A stretch of 64,000 bases of DNA, taken from Klebsormidium nitens (Eukaryota > Streptophyta > Klebsormidiophyceae > Klebsormidiales > Klebsormidiaceae). Position 1 is the stretch's first letter. Each line of letters opens with the position of its first letter. The stretch covers positions 310,001 through 374,000 of the forward strand of contig DF236964.1 in assembly GCA_000708835.1 (NCBI GenBank), read 5' to 3'. Below the pieces are notes generated by a model, which ran no database searches, was not told where the DNA came from, and was given only the letters and a program-made list of their open reading frames with translations. The position numbers and the translations under genes are program-made. Of this stretch, positions 22,661-35,916 are shown one piece after another.

Positions 22661-25600
22661 TGAGCCCTTAAGACTTCTAGACCCACCAACTCTCTAAGAA
22701 TGAAGCAAGTCGCGAGAGAATTTCGTTTTCATTTTATAAATGCGTTGTTTTGGAATCCAACCGGTTTTTGTACTTCTAATTTGGGTTTGCGAGTCGGGTG
22801 GTGTGGTTACTTTCTCGAAGAAACGGCGCGGCAGTCTATGAGGATCGAAAGTTCATCAATGAGCGATACGTAGGCTCATTCCTTGTTTTCTCGGAGCTCT
22901 GAGGAATTTCAAAGTCACTGGGCGTCCGAGCGGACAGCTGGGTCGACAAACGAGTCCACTGCCAGTATTTCCAATAGTCTGGTAACTCTATTGTGCCCTA
23001 ACCGCAGTGTGCCTTAAGATAGGCGCCCGGGGGACGGATGGGCTTGGCTTGGTGGTCAGAATGGGTTGGGGTGCGGAGCGCGTAAGCTTCTGGGTTAGGG
23101 CTTTTAGTTTGGTTGCTCGGGGTTTACTAATCGTAGGGCTGACAGCTGTTAGAGCTCACAAGAGTTACCAGTATATTTCCAATTGGATTTTCAACTTGAA
23201 TGCATTGCAAAATCATAAAGAGCTTCTGAAACTTCCGGAACTCGCTGCCAAGGCCTCTATTTCTAGCGGGTTCCATCTTTTCAATTGCTTGTGGCCCAAG
23301 CCCTGTCTTTCTGAACAGTGTGCCGGCAAAGATCGGGCGGTGTATCTGGGCAACGTTCATTGTGAAGTTCCGGCCGCGTGAGCCAATCTGCCTCACATTC
23401 TAGTGCGGTTGATACTCTATTCGATGGTTTTGAGATGTCGTGTTATTCTAATATCCCCTTGTGTGAAAAACTGCCAAGAAAGTACGAGTAAGCTATTTAG
23501 TAACGAGAGCGCACTCAGTCTCGCGCCTGCGCCCGACGCTTTAGAACCTTACAAGGAGTGTTCTTTGCTTCGGATGTCGGATGCTTATTCTCGGTGTCTC
23601 CGGCCTGGTTTTGACGATCATTCATCCTTGACGAGCGAAGGTGCATTCCGCCAACCGGAAGGTTCCGCGGGGCAGGCACGTGCCTACAGTACGCCGGCGC
23701 GGCGATGCAGGGTAAGTGTCAGCAGTCGGCTCTACTTTTCGAAAGCCCAGAACAGGCTTTTCTCTGCGCGGCCGCTGCGCAGATCCTCTCCCAATCTTAC
23801 TAGAACAATCTGGCTAAAGCTGTAGTTCTCAACGTGGCAATCAAATCTGGGACGTACCACCTGTCCGCTTTTGCGTACTGCAAAAGCGTTATGCCGGGCT
23901 GCTTTGTACGCGGGTTATACGTGAATGCTTCCGTCCACCTGAAAAGGGTGCGGCGCGTACCTTAGGTGCTGGAAAAGACAAGCAATCTTACATGGCCGAT
24001 AGGCCAGATTTGCCGGTCAAGCACCTGCGCAATATCCACGAAGCTGATGTTTTACTAATATAGATTGCGAAGTCTTTCCAATTATCAGCCCGAAAAGCAA
24101 GGTGCACTTTTGAGGGGAAAAGTGCACCTTCAGAAGGCCCTCGAGCCAAAAGCCTTCTCCACGCACCTTGATCTCTTGCCTGTTTACTTGACAATGAGCC
24201 CAAACGTCGGATCCTACTGTCAGGCCCTGATACACAATTGGTCAACGTGCTGGCCAAGCTTGTAAAACATCATGAAAAGGTTTGTTCTTCTCCTCATCGG
24301 TTGAGCCCCGACCGTCTCCGCTTGAGTACAAGAGATCCTCGCTGCTCTCGTTCCGAAGAGCTGTTCAAAATCAGAACCCAGCAAGGTCAACTTCGGCGGA
24401 AAACGCCATATGACACCCGCATCATAAAGAAGACCGTTAACGCTTATCATCTACCAACGAGTGATGGTCGGACAATCACTCCGGTCTCACCCGCCCTCAG
24501 ACCCAGCTTGCAATCAAAGGCACTTCTAGAAAGAACACGTACGTACCGATTAGCAGAGATGTCAGAAGTCTTCACAAAGTCAGACTGGCCTGCTTCGATT
24601 CGGTCCCGAAATGGTCGACAATTCAAAACCTTGACTAAAAAGATTAGTTGGCTTTCGTACTGATCCCCAGGCCGGTTCATCGGTTCCGTTCTGCTCGCTT
24701 TTATTGCTATTATTCTTGAGAGCGGCGCTTCAGCGGAGCTTTCTTACGTGATGACAGGACGGCGGCCGTGAAAACATATGAGCTATGCCTGGGGCCCAAC
24801 AGCAGACTAGTTTCCCATGCATAAAGAGGGTCTTCCTGAGACGCCGCACTCATCACAACAGTCGAAAGCTTTCTTCCTCTAAGTACAACACTTTGTATAG
24901 GGCCGGCATCGAATCAGATGTGACTTCGGGCCTTCTCTTGGTAGAAGAGGACTTCTACCACCAATCAAACTTGGTTAAGACTGATTCAACCTGTGTATCG
25001 GGCCGGTGGCCCAAGAGTTCAAATTCTGGCAAGCTGCTAAATTGGTAGATTCACAACACGCACGATGCATCGATGTCCCCAGATTTCCTCTTGCCCTTCA
25101 TCTTTCTGTGGCTGCGCTTTACGCATTTTGGCCCGATTGAGGCGGTGAGGTCAAGAGGGCAGAATCATAGTAAAGAAGTAGTCGCTCACGTAACTTTGCG
25201 GGCGGGGGCATGAGCCGTAGTCCAAAGTGCTTGACTAAAAACTTGGGGCGTAACTCTAAAGAAGGATCCGCTTCAACTGCAGTGTTGGATGGTGACGCAG
25301 CGCGTGCAAGCCCACTCGGCAAACGGGTCGGACTTTCCGCGGATATTGTCGTTCCACGCAAAGACGAGAACGAGTGAGGGGAGGCCTCAAGCTCCGGGCC
25401 ATGACCGGATAGAAAAGCTCCGAAAACCTACTGGCAAAATATTGAAGAACTTCGACGTAAAGTCAAGTTCGCAGAAAGACACGATAAGCTTCCCTTTATT
25501 ATTTTGCCTCACCTGACTTAAGATGATTTTGAATCTAAAAACTCCCCGGTCATCCGGTAGGGCAGCAGGGACAGTAATTCTCCTTTTGCCGATTGGCCAC

Positions 25601-26590
25601 AGGTTCTTCCGTTCGTCTTTGAGCTAGCTTCGACTTAAGCTATTTATGTCTCTTCTGAAACGGACGTCTTCGGAAATCCAACTACCACTCATGTCATCTT
25701 AGACAGAAGGAAGGATTGCGGAAGAAGCACGTCCAAACAAGGTTGATGGAAAACGGAGCTGCCCAAAACACTGGTCAGACGTGTCCGTTCGAGCTCGTCC
25801 CCTTTGAAATCCTTTGAGTATGTTTTTGGGCAGGAAATGGGGATATGATGAGGCCGTGAGGCAGTGATCCGCTAATTCTGGCTGTGTTAGCCAGCAATCG
25901 CGATTTGTGAGCCGCCAAGTGCCTGCACCATGAGCGACGAAGTCCGACATTTGATGCTTTTTTGTCTTCGTCGCTTGGCCAGAAAGATTCTTCAAGGTTT
26001 CGTACCGGTGATCTGTCAGGTCCTTATTGGCAGCCAGGGCCGGGCGCAGGTGACTAAATGTCAAATTCAAGCTGCCAGGCAGGTGTGGTCAAACACCCAA
26101 GGAACCCGCAACTGTTTCGTTAGTTGTGAAAATTCAAGTCAAGAGAGCAGTTTGAGAGCTTCAATATACTTGTGGGCTGCCTTCCTGCGAAGTGCATTTG
26201 GAAGAACGTAGTCGGCATGATGATTTGCCAGGCCAAAGAATAAAACGTCGATCAATGTGCTGCCAGATGTGCAAGTCCGGCCCACCTGCACAGAAGTCGA
26301 ACCTGGTCCATGGTTTGATCAGAATGATTCCCAAACGTGTTTATCTGAGCCGGGGTATCCGCAGGAGATGTCTCTGCTGCGAATTGATCGCCTCCATCTG
26401 TATAGTTCAACTGCCGGAGAAGCTCCAGCGGACTTGAATCACTGGGCTGACGTCACAAACCAGAACACGTGCTTTGCGGGAAAAATTGTGCGTTAGCGCT
26501 AACGCCATCCATGCCTCGTCCACTGTTGACGTCTATAAAAACCGAGCCACATGAGTTCTTGTGCTTTCTTAGTGTTCGAAGAAGTCGAAG
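22660..26590. other. Gene-poor intergenic DNA with a perfect hairpin
   Basis: No protein-coding exon recognised on either strand; the longest frames are about 140 codons and unlike known families. The clearest structural element is the 13-bp perfect inverted repeat at 24,099-24,130, listed separately. Confidence 0.5.
24099..24130. repeat. Perfect 13-bp inverted repeat (hairpin)
   Basis: Arm AAGGTGCACTTTT (24,099-24,111), 6-nt loop GAGGGG, then the exact reverse complement AAAAGTGCACCTT (24,118-24,130). Flanking bases do not continue the pairing, though a second short inverted pair (AGAAGGC / GCCTTCT) lies just downstream. The stem is too short for a plant microRNA precursor. It may be a cruciform, a footprint of a small element or chance. 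Confidence 0.7.
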
Positions 26591-28110
26591 CCAAGTCGGC
26601 CATATGAGGGACGCGTTAGTGAGAAGGATTATTGCTCAAGAGGCTGGGCGTAGTGACGTACCTAAGGCAGACCCGAGACTCAAATGAAATGATGCACTGG
26701 GGCATACAACATTTTGGTAGCCAACTTGTCACATACTTGTGTCAAACTTGAATGTTGCGGACAGCGAAGGATTAAAACGAGTTTCGACATGCGGACTGTG
26801 CGAGGTGGGGATTTCATCGTACGCAAATCTTCTGTGGGTCTTGGCAGCAGTACGCACCACGAAGCTAGGACGTCCGATTCTGATTCAAGCTTCTGACGAC
26901 TGTGCATCTGCGTAACCAATTCTGCGTAAGGATCATGAACGAAAAGCGGAATGTCATTCGGACTCACAGCCTTTGAAAAGGCTCTCATTTACGCCGTTTT
27001 TAACGGCTTTCAGAACATGTAGTCCGAGAATCGGCTGTGCCCTTGGCTTGAAGACGCGGGGTAGCGGCACCATATGTATATAACGCACCTTCGTTCATTT
27101 GGGCAGGGAAACACGGTCCGGTGGCCAGACAAAGGCAACTTAATACTCGATGGACCTCTGAGCCACGTCTCAAGTGATCGAATATTCCTTCCATGCAATC
27201 CTCACCCGTCGTGTCTTTCAAGGACGGTCGACTGCCGCAACTAAAGAAGACCTCGAAAAACGCCGGGGTCGGTCGGTCGGTCAGTCGGTCGACTTTTTTG
27301 CGAAGTCGGTCGAGCTCGTCTCCTGCAATTTTTAGCTGCTTTAATCCTGCAGACTTGGAGCTTCAAGAGGCGACAGTTGGGCACCATGTTTGTTGGATCT
27401 AACTTTCCAACCCATCGCGGGCCAGCGTTCGACGCTCTGTCATAAGCCGAGCCCCTCAAGAGCTCCACCAAAGCAACGCAATCCGTTCACCCGTTAACTT
27501 CTGGTGTCGTTGTTTGATCACACAACGACATGACTAGCTGTTGAGCTTTCCTAATTAGATCCATCACATTCCTTTTGGCGCGACCGCCAGCGCCTGACGT
27601 GTGCAACTCGTCACGAATAATTCGCCACGCCGGCATATGTATGGGAAGTCTTCAAGGAGATCACGCTTTCTCTTTCACTGCAGAGTGTTTTACAATGAAA
27701 CAGAGAGCAGGCTTGATCTGGCCGCCTGGCGATGATGCATCGCAGAACCTGGTCCGGTTTCGGGCCAGGAGGGCTGCGGATCAAGAGCCAGCGATTGATT
27801 CAAAAAATACGTCTGCAGTGCGAACATCTGCGGCCTGGACACAATCGGAAGTACTTAGGGCTCGTCCGCTTGAGAAGCTCTGACGTTCAAGAAGGTGACG
27901 GCGAGAGCCAGCACGAACTCAAAGGTGCTTGCGCCAGTCACGCCTTCCGGCGCCAATAAAAGTTTGCGCCGTTCGTACATACTTGATTATCCTATGCTGT
28001 ATCTACTGATCGAATAACGACCCAAGGCCTACGCACATGGATATGAGGGACGCTTGGGTGAGCAGAACTTTCCCTCAATCGTCATCCGATACTTGTTTTA
28101 GGAAATACTT
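26590..28110. repeat. Diverged satellite-related monomers
   Basis: Landmarks of the 31-35 kb satellite recur: CATATGAGGGACGCG with GTGAG near 26,600, GGCGATGATGCATCGCAG followed by ACCTGGTCC near 27,728, and ATATGAGGGACGC with GGGTGAGCAG near 28,042. The last two are about 312 bp apart, as in the core array. Between them (27,266-27,310) lies a short GGTC microsatellite. No coding exon is supported. Confidence 0.5.
27266..27315. repeat. (GGTC)n microsatellite
   Basis: GGTC units run from about 27,266 to 27,293, followed by two more GTCGGTCGA units to about 27,315. On the other strand this reads GACC, the same tetramer that builds the 35.9-36.2 kb minisatellite. Confidence 0.8.
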
Positions 28111-31100
28111 TTACTGCTCAACATTCTGTACCTTCTTCCGCCGTTTCCCGTTCCGTTCACACTTTATCCAACCGCAAGGACGTATGAAACCCAAAAAAAA
28201 AGATTCTGCAAATCAAAGCAGATATGGGCTCAGAATGCATTCTCAGCAAGTCCAGTCCCCAATGGCACAGCCTGTCTCAAGGGAACGGCTTCAAACGATT
28301 TCCCAAAGCGCCCAAAAATCACTGCGACGTCTAGTGGGTTGGAAGCATGTTGCATGCGGCCAGCGGGTGGCGTGCGACATGGTAGTGATGCAAGTGTGTA
28401 ACATTTAGCCCAAGGACGTTTTCATTAGAGGTCTACTTCTGTCGAAGAAGCTCTCATGGAAGCATATGGCAAGGACATGCAAGGCCACATGTGTAGTGCC
28501 AAGGAGATAATCTCCCAGGCCAGTAACGTTCCGAATGGGCTTAGCTCGCGCTCCTGAGCCCCTGACACCGACTTCAGAGAGCAAACGGGTCCCTATCCTC
28601 TTTACAGCCTTTTGGAGAAATAGTTTGTTCTTACGATCGATCGAAGATCTTTTTCGCGAACTTTAATTGGCCCATCGTGACCTCGATTCTCGTCAATCAA
28701 AGGGGTGCGCCTGGGAGGCAGCTGTGCATCTGTGACTACAAATTAGCTCTTGCACCTGAAATGGAACTTGTTGTTTGAAGGTCTCCAGGAATAATGGAAT
28801 ACAAATCTGTATTGAACTGACGGCGAGTGAACGGTGGACGCGCGAGCCGAAGTTGCAGATTTATTGTACTGTACTTGTTTTCCTATAGACAATATGCAAC
28901 CGTGCGATCAAGGCATACCTTGTTCAACTGCTTTCTTGTTTTTATTTTGAAGTGATCTAAAACTTTCGCTTCTGCATGCGTGTGTTCCTCATGATGAACC
29001 CGTGTCCGGGTCAATCTTGCCGAACCTCGGCGCTGCTTAGACGGTCCGGCACGTGGGGGCCCGGAATACCTGCGCTACCTTGCTATTTAAACGTCGATCG
29101 AGGCTGCTATGAAGGCTATGTTACTTTCTTGGGTCGTTCCCTCTCAGTGCTGGAAGGTACACTGGTTCGTGGCAGAAACAACCAATTCTACTGTGGCCAG
29201 CCGGCGCCCATACTGGGCTCGTGAATGATGGGATCAGGCAAGAAACGGCTCCAAACAAATACAGCCTTTCTGGAATCTTGTACAATCATTCCGCAGTGAA
29301 ACCATCAAAAGGAACTTTATTGCGTGAACAAAGCCTCGAAATCGGGCAATGACGTACTGCGGCCCTCGGTCAGGTCGCTGGCCAATGATTAGTTTATGCG
29401 GGAAGGCTTGCTTCGCACACCAATGAGCCGCTGGCCAAGGTTTGCGCTCGCTTTCTCCCGACAGAGAGTTCTTCGTTTGCTCTTGATCCAAAACTTACAA
29501 ACATTCCCATCCTTAGAACTTCACGCGTGACAAAGAGGCTCTCGATTGACCTTGACCAAAAGCTTTCGACAAACGCTCCCATCCTTCTAAAGTCAGAAAG
29601 CGTTCCGATCGAGTGACGGGCGGCTTTCCAGAATGATGGCCGTCCGAAAGCGCAGGGCTGCCAAGGTTTGTCGGCTAAGAAATTTTTGTATTTCTGTACG
29701 TCGCTCTGCATGCCTCCGCGTTGCGCTTACTCTGGATCTGCAGGCAAAAACTCCAGATTCAAGATATCCTGATGCCTGGCAGCGTAGATTGATACCGTCC
29801 ACGAAATCTGATGAAATATGAGCAAGCTTTGCCTAAAACAGGCAAGTTGTGGCCCTTTCTTGATCTGGCAGTATGACCAGAAATGAAGCTGCCAGGTCCA
29901 GCTTGTGGGCACTATGAGAAACAGCGAGGCGGCGATGACGTCGATCCATGAGATCTGAGCCCGTCGCCATGCAGGACTTCTCGCTCTTTGTTTATCTTCC
30001 TCATGTTATTCTTACCTTTCTTTTCTTTGGAAACCACTTAATCCGAAGCCAATGCAAAGACAAGGCGAGGAGATTGAGCAACAGCTCGCAGCTCAGACAC
30101 TGCCATACCATCTGGCCGAGATCGAGGAGGCTGACTGGAAAGAAAACCAAACCCGTAGAAATTCAGCCTGACGTCAGCTTGCAGGTCTGGTAATCCATCA
30201 CAAAGCGTTTTATGCCTTTATAAAATGCGACTCATACAATCGAGACAGATGCAAACTTGGAAAGAATAGACGATGCTTCTGATTTCTCACATGATTGTAT
30301 AGTCGCAAGTCGCACGCTGAGTCAAGTTTGGGCTCATTGAGTGATTCAAAGTCTGGACTCCGGTCCAGTTTGATGCGGAACCCGATCTATATAAAATGAG
30401 GTCCGCTTATATAATTTTGCATACTCCACCCGCTAGGGTTCATTACGATTATGCGCGAGCGGTATGATGCCTGAAAGCTGAGGGGGGTAGCGATGCAGAG
30501 AGCGGATAAACGGGATCTGTTTGGGGATCGAGCGCACCAATTTTTAAATACTGCCGTAGCGCCGCATTCGTTCCATTTCGAGCCGCTCAATGAAATCACC
30601 GGCACCAAACCTTGATACTGCCCTTCACAATGAAACACGCATGGTTTTTCTGGTCCCGTTCAAAATAATTCTGCCGAACACCGCAAGTCTGCAAAATTAT
30701 TGCAATGTTTGCCGCTTTAACATTGGCATCGCGTTACATCCCTTAAAACCGTCGATCAGATGGGCAAGGACAGGGAGTCCTGTGGCGAATTAAGAGGCCT
30801 TGGATGAATCCAGATTGCATTTAGAGCCCTGAAGTTGTTCGTCTTCGTCTTCTTTGGAACCTTCTATCATCTATCTTTCAGCCACTGTCTGAGAATGAGG
30901 CCGGAAGACTGCCTCAGACGAGCATTTTCAGATGATTGGTTTGCAAGGACCCTTTCGTTTATGATTTTTGGATTCTTCCTTCTGCAGTCCCTTTGCGTTG
31001 TTTTTATGGCAAGGTGCGATCTTCGAGGACGTTAAACACGCATTCTGTGACATTCCCAATCAAGAGTGAGCCCTCAAACCGCCTCCGCCACGAGCAAGTA

Positions 31101-31175
31101 AGTTCGTTCCTGTAAACAAAATGTCTTCATATCAGTCTAGAGCTTCGTTAAAACTCTTATTCGTTCTTTTGCGCG
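28110..31175. other. Gene-poor intergenic DNA
   Basis: No recognised exon. A block at 29,187-29,216 (CTGTGGCCAGCCGGCGCCCA and flanks) is shared with 46,577-46,610. A hydrophobic open frame at 30,835-31,035 has no family features. TATATAAAATG-like sequence occurs near 30,390 but no gene follows it. Confidence 0.5.
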
Positions 31176-34100
31176 CCAGCACCCACGTGGGTACCTCGTT
31201 CGGGAGGATTGCCTCGCTGGCGCAGTAAGCTGAGAAACAAAGATATTACTGCTTCTATGCATCGCTAACCGCATAAGAAGTGAACGCGAGACCGGTGCGG
31301 CCCGCGTGGCAATGATGCACGGCCACAGCACCTGGTCCAATCTGCGGCCATGTCACGTGCCTGGCGGTTCCCTCAAACGAGCCAGCGGATCTGCAATAGA
31401 AGCTTGTGCCATGAGTATTGGATTGGCCTCACTTAAAACCAGACGTTTTCCCCCATGCATCCGCAAGCTGTAAACACCACAAAGGTGACGTCAAAAGCTA
31501 GCGCATGGGTGCTTCCGCCGCAAGACTTGCCCGTTGCATGCTTGACGCCATCCACGCCTCAGCCTCTAACCGACGTAAAGGCTGCGCGGTCAGATCCTCC
31601 AGCTTCAAGTTTTGTGCTTTCCTTCATGTTGAAATAATTGGATTGCAGCCAGCAATGATGGACGCGGGCCTGACGTGAGCAGAGCTGTCGGTCGCTCACT
31701 TTATGATGACTTGGCCTGTTGCGGAGCCAGAACTACATGTGAAGTCAATGGGGCATTGTTTGACCGGGTAGCCTAGTCCTACTCTCGCGATTGATTGATG
31801 GTACGATCCCGGTTCGTTCTTCCAAAAATGTCCAACCGACTGGATGGAGAAGTTGGACTTTCCGCTTTTCAGCAGCCCAGAAGAGAATCGGTGATAGAAC
31901 GATGAGCACATTCGGAGGCGATAAAATGGGAGCTCTTCCGACATCGAAACGCCGTCCTGCTAGACTGAAAACCGGGATCTTGAGATTGAGAATGAGGAAA
32001 AGTCAGCCTTCGCCCCGCCCGGCAATGATGCATCGCAGGAGCTGGTAAAAATACCTGCCGGCCAGCGATGTCTCTTTAGCGTCCTGGATTGCCAGAAGAT
32101 CTGCAGAAGACGTTCCTGAAGGGACCAAAAGACGGTTTTTATTTGCCAGCAGAGAAGCTCTAACGAACATCACAAGGCTGAAGTCCTCAAGAGCTAGCAT
32201 ACGGGTGCTTCCGCCGCCCCGCAAAACAACGTGTCGCTCTACGCTTTCCTCGCCTCGTCGGGCCTCGACACGCTGCGCCGTCATTTGCTCTGACTTCTAT
32301 ATCTCAACTGATGGTTCGAAGGGTTGAAAGATGCAATCAGTGATGAAAGGCGCGGGCTTGAGCAGGTCTTGCCGCTCACAGCTTGATTGACGTCCTGTTG
32401 CGGAACCAGAACTGTATCACTTGGGCGTTGTACGATTGGATGGTCGAGCACGGGCCGCGCTCACGATTTATTGGACTCTCGCTACTCGTTTCTCCGAAAC
32501 ATTTGGACCGGTTGAATGGAGAAGTTGAAAGGTTAATTTGTTGCCTGTCCAGCGGCTCGGAGAACCAGTAATGGATTGTTGAGCACGTCCGAAGTCTACA
32601 TGAATGTCTCAGTATGCCGGCGCGCCATCGCGCTAATTTAAAACCCGCAATGTGAGTAAATAGAAGAAGGAATCCAGCCTTCGGCCCGCTCGGCAATGAT
32701 ACTATGATGCACCGAGTAAGTTGGTCCAGACTTCCGGCCAGCGACATTATGACGTCCTGAATTTCCAGTGGATACGCTGATCAAGAGTTTCGTGAACGTT
32801 ACGGACCTACAGACAGTATGCCTTGACCAGTACGAAAGCTCTAGCAAACGTTACGAAGCTGACGTGCTCACGAGCTAGCACATGCGTGCCTGCGCCGCGG
32901 GCAAGGTCGTCGCTTCGCTGCATGCCTCCGACGAAACTCGATAGGCTGCGCCGTTAGACGCCCCGAGTTGAGTCTTCAGCTTTTTTTTCTTTCTGAGGGA
33001 TTGGAATTGGACCCGGCAATGATGGACGCGGCCGTGAGCAGGGCAGTTGCTCACTTCTAGACGACTTTGCCTCTTGCGGAGCCGGGTTCACATTCAAACT
33101 TACTGGGGCGTTGTACGACCGGGTAGCCTAGTCAGGGCCCGCGCTCTCGCTTCGTTGGAATCGCCCCTCGGTTTTTCCAAAAAATTTCCGACGGACTGGA
33201 TGAAGAAGTTTCAGCAGCCCAGAGGACCAGGGACGGATTGATGAGCACGTTCGCAGCAATTAACAGGAGCTCTTAATGGCTTCATCAAGACGCTGACGTG
33301 CTAGACTTGGGAACCGGAATTTGGGGAGCAGAAGAAGAAGCCAGCCTTTGGCCCGCCCGGCAAGGGAGCACCGCAGGACCTGATCCAAACAAGTTCCCGC
33401 CAGGAACTCTTGGCGTCCTGAATTGCCAGCGGATGTGCAAAAGGCGTTTACGAATCGGACCACCAGACAGTATGCCTCGGCAAAAGCTCGCGAACGCCAC
33501 GAAGCTGACGTCGATCGATCACGAGCTAGCTCACGGGTGCTTGCACCGCCGGGCAAGAAGTCGCGTCGCTTCACGCTTCCACGCTTCTGACGGACCTTAA
33601 CATAGGCTGCGCGGCGAGATGCTCCGACTTAAATCTTCAGCTTCTTTCCTTTTTGAAGGAAACGGACTGCAACCGGCAATCAAGGACGCCGACGCTGGCT
33701 TAAGCAGGTTTTCCCGCTCACAGCTCGATACAGACGGGGCCTATTACGGAGCACCCACGCAGCACCCACGTGGCACCTCGTTTCGGACTGAAAGTGCCTC
33801 GCTGGCCATAGTACCTGAGAAACCAGAGAAGTCGCTCCCTTCGTGCACTGCGAACTGGGTAGTAGAATCGCAAGTTTGCTTTCCCCGTGGCAATGATGCA
33901 CCGAAGGACTTGCAATTATTGGTCCGCATGATTGTGGCCATCTGTCCTTTGCTGTTCCTTCAATGAGCCAGCAGCTAGAGATCTGCCATGCGTGAAAGGC
34001 CTCGGGCGAAATCAGAAAGTTTTTGTCATTCTCAAGGGGGCCTCTTCCGCATTGTAAGAGACTGACGTCAAGAGCTAGCATTAAAGAGCATGTGCCGGTT

Positions 34101-35300
34101 TGACGACGTGGCGTTCCTCGACGCCATCCACCCTCCCCACCCTCAACAGGGTGCGCTGTTAGATGCCCCGTCTTCTTGTTGTTTGAAGGACCGGGATAAC
34201 TTTGGGAATAAGGGACGCGGGTGTGATCATGGCTGTCGTCACTCACTCATGAAGACGTGGGCATTTGCGGAGCAGAGCTACACTCGAAGTAACGGGAGTA
34301 TTCATGTACGATTTCCCAACGCGAGTGCACCGCTCATGAATTTGTCGAACTCAGCTTCACACGTTCATCCAAGATTTTACGGCCCAAACCATGGGGAAGC
34401 TGAGAGACTCTGTCGATTGCCAGCACCTTGCAAAATTAGTCATGGATCCTTGAGCACATTGAAAGACCTATAAGACCTCTTCATAAACACGCAGGTGTGA
34501 TCAAATGGAAGAATTTAAAGAGCAAGAAAAGAAGCCAGCCTTCGGCCCGCCCGGCAATGATGCACCGCAGGACCTGGTCCCGACAAGTTCCGGCCAGCCA
34601 TATTGCTAACGTCCTGAATCGCCAGCGGATTCACAAAAGGCGTTTGTGAAACGGACCACCAGACAGTTGACCTCGCAGAGAAGCTCTGGCGAACGCCACG
34701 AAGCTGACGTCACGAGCGAGCATATAGGTGCTTGCGCTGCCGGGCAAGACGTCGCGTCGATCCGAGCTCTCCGAGCTCTCCACGTATCGACTGACCTCGA
34801 CAGGCTGCGCCGTCAGTTGCTCTCACTTTCATATCTAGCTTCGATTGATGTTCAAATTAAAGGGTTGAAAGATGCTAATGAAGGACGCGGGCTTCCGCTC
34901 ACAGCTTGGTCACGACAAGGCATGACGTTGCCGGAACCAGAACTGCATTTCCTGGGCGTTGTAGGATCGGATGGTCGAGCACGTGCCGCGCTCAAGAACT
35001 GTTAGCTTCGCCACCTCCTCCGAAACCCTCCGACCAATTGAATAGAACAATTGACGGTTGATTGTTGCTTGCCAACCAGCTCGACGCTATAATCAGTGAG
35101 CACTGGAATTTTGAGCACGTTCAAAGGTCCATGATAAGTCTCCATATGCCATTCGCCAATTAGATCGAAGATCGGAGCTTAAGTAGCTGACAAAAGACGA
35201 AACAATCTATATTCGGCCCGCTCGGCAATGATGCACTGCAGGACTTGGTCCTTGTTGCGGCCACTTGTCATAGTGGAATCCAACCGAGCCAGCGGGTCTG
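31176..35300. repeat. Satellite-like tandem array, monomer about 670 bp with alternating variants
   Basis: Two landmarks alternate regularly. Landmark 1 (GCAATGATGGACGCGG then GTGAGCAG) starts near 31,651, 32,333, 33,015, 33,675, 34,205 and 34,874. Landmark 2 (CCCGGCAATGATGCACCGCA then GACCTGGTCC) starts near 31,309, 32,021, 32,692, 33,359, 33,889, 34,553 and 35,224. Spacing is 660-712 bp, except one 530-bp step where about 140 bp is lost between 33,690 and 33,889. Further shared blocks per unit are GACGTCACGAGCTAGC, GGTGCTTGCGCCGCCGGGCAAG, GCGGAGCCAGAACT, and CCAGCCTTCGGCCCGCC. Monomers fall into at least two alternating kinds after landmark 1 (see findings). Open frames of up to 188 codons occur on the minus strand but are not shared between monomers. 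No transposon termini or proteins were seen. Confidence 0.85.
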
Positions 35301-35916
35301 AAGGGGACAGTGCGGCAGGGGTCGGTGTTGCGACGTGTCCGACATGTTTATCTCAACACATACATGTCGACGGGTGCCAAGCTGGCGCTCTGCAATTCTA
35401 CGACTTCTTTCGTCCACAATTGCATGACAAATCAAACATTGATTGTACAGTCAAAAGCTTCCCACAGCTCCTGTCACGAACTTCAAGCGCGTTCAATCAC
35501 GAGTGGTGGGCAGTTGCACGAGGGTGCTGCCCGTTTGTGGTAGGGAGCGCCAAGTCCGCGAACATTCCCCAGTTTCCCCTCCAAAATCGCCTTTCCAGGA
35601 ATGGAGTGAGAGCACCAAGTCCCAAATCGAAGCGTCTCGGTAGCGCCTTGCAGCGGTTCTGCGCTCAAAACATCGACTGAATGAAGGCCCGATGTGACCT
35701 CCGTCCATTTGACAGTCTGACGCATGTGCCAAAGATTGAAATCTGGAGATTCATACGGAGCTGACTCCAATGGCGAGCGCAATGGTGCTTGCGCCGTCAA
35801 GGCGTTTGCGTTTACCGCCACGCTAATCTTGACCACAGGGAAGATTTTCAGTTTTCCGTTTCACACGGCGTTCCGCTCCGCATGCTCTCCTAGGTACATG
35901 ATTGTTTTCGATTCCC

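Noticed and set aside
30835-31035. Hydrophobic 66-codon frame resembling a small membrane protein
   Set aside because: No family features, no splice context and no support beyond hydrophobicity.
33680-34246. 188-codon open frame on the minus strand
   Set aside because: It runs through two satellite monomers and is not open in the neighbouring monomers; no protein similarity.
31176-35300. CRISPR-like regular spacing
   Set aside because: Repeat units are hundreds of bases long without short identical repeats separated by unique spacers, and the genes are eukaryotic.
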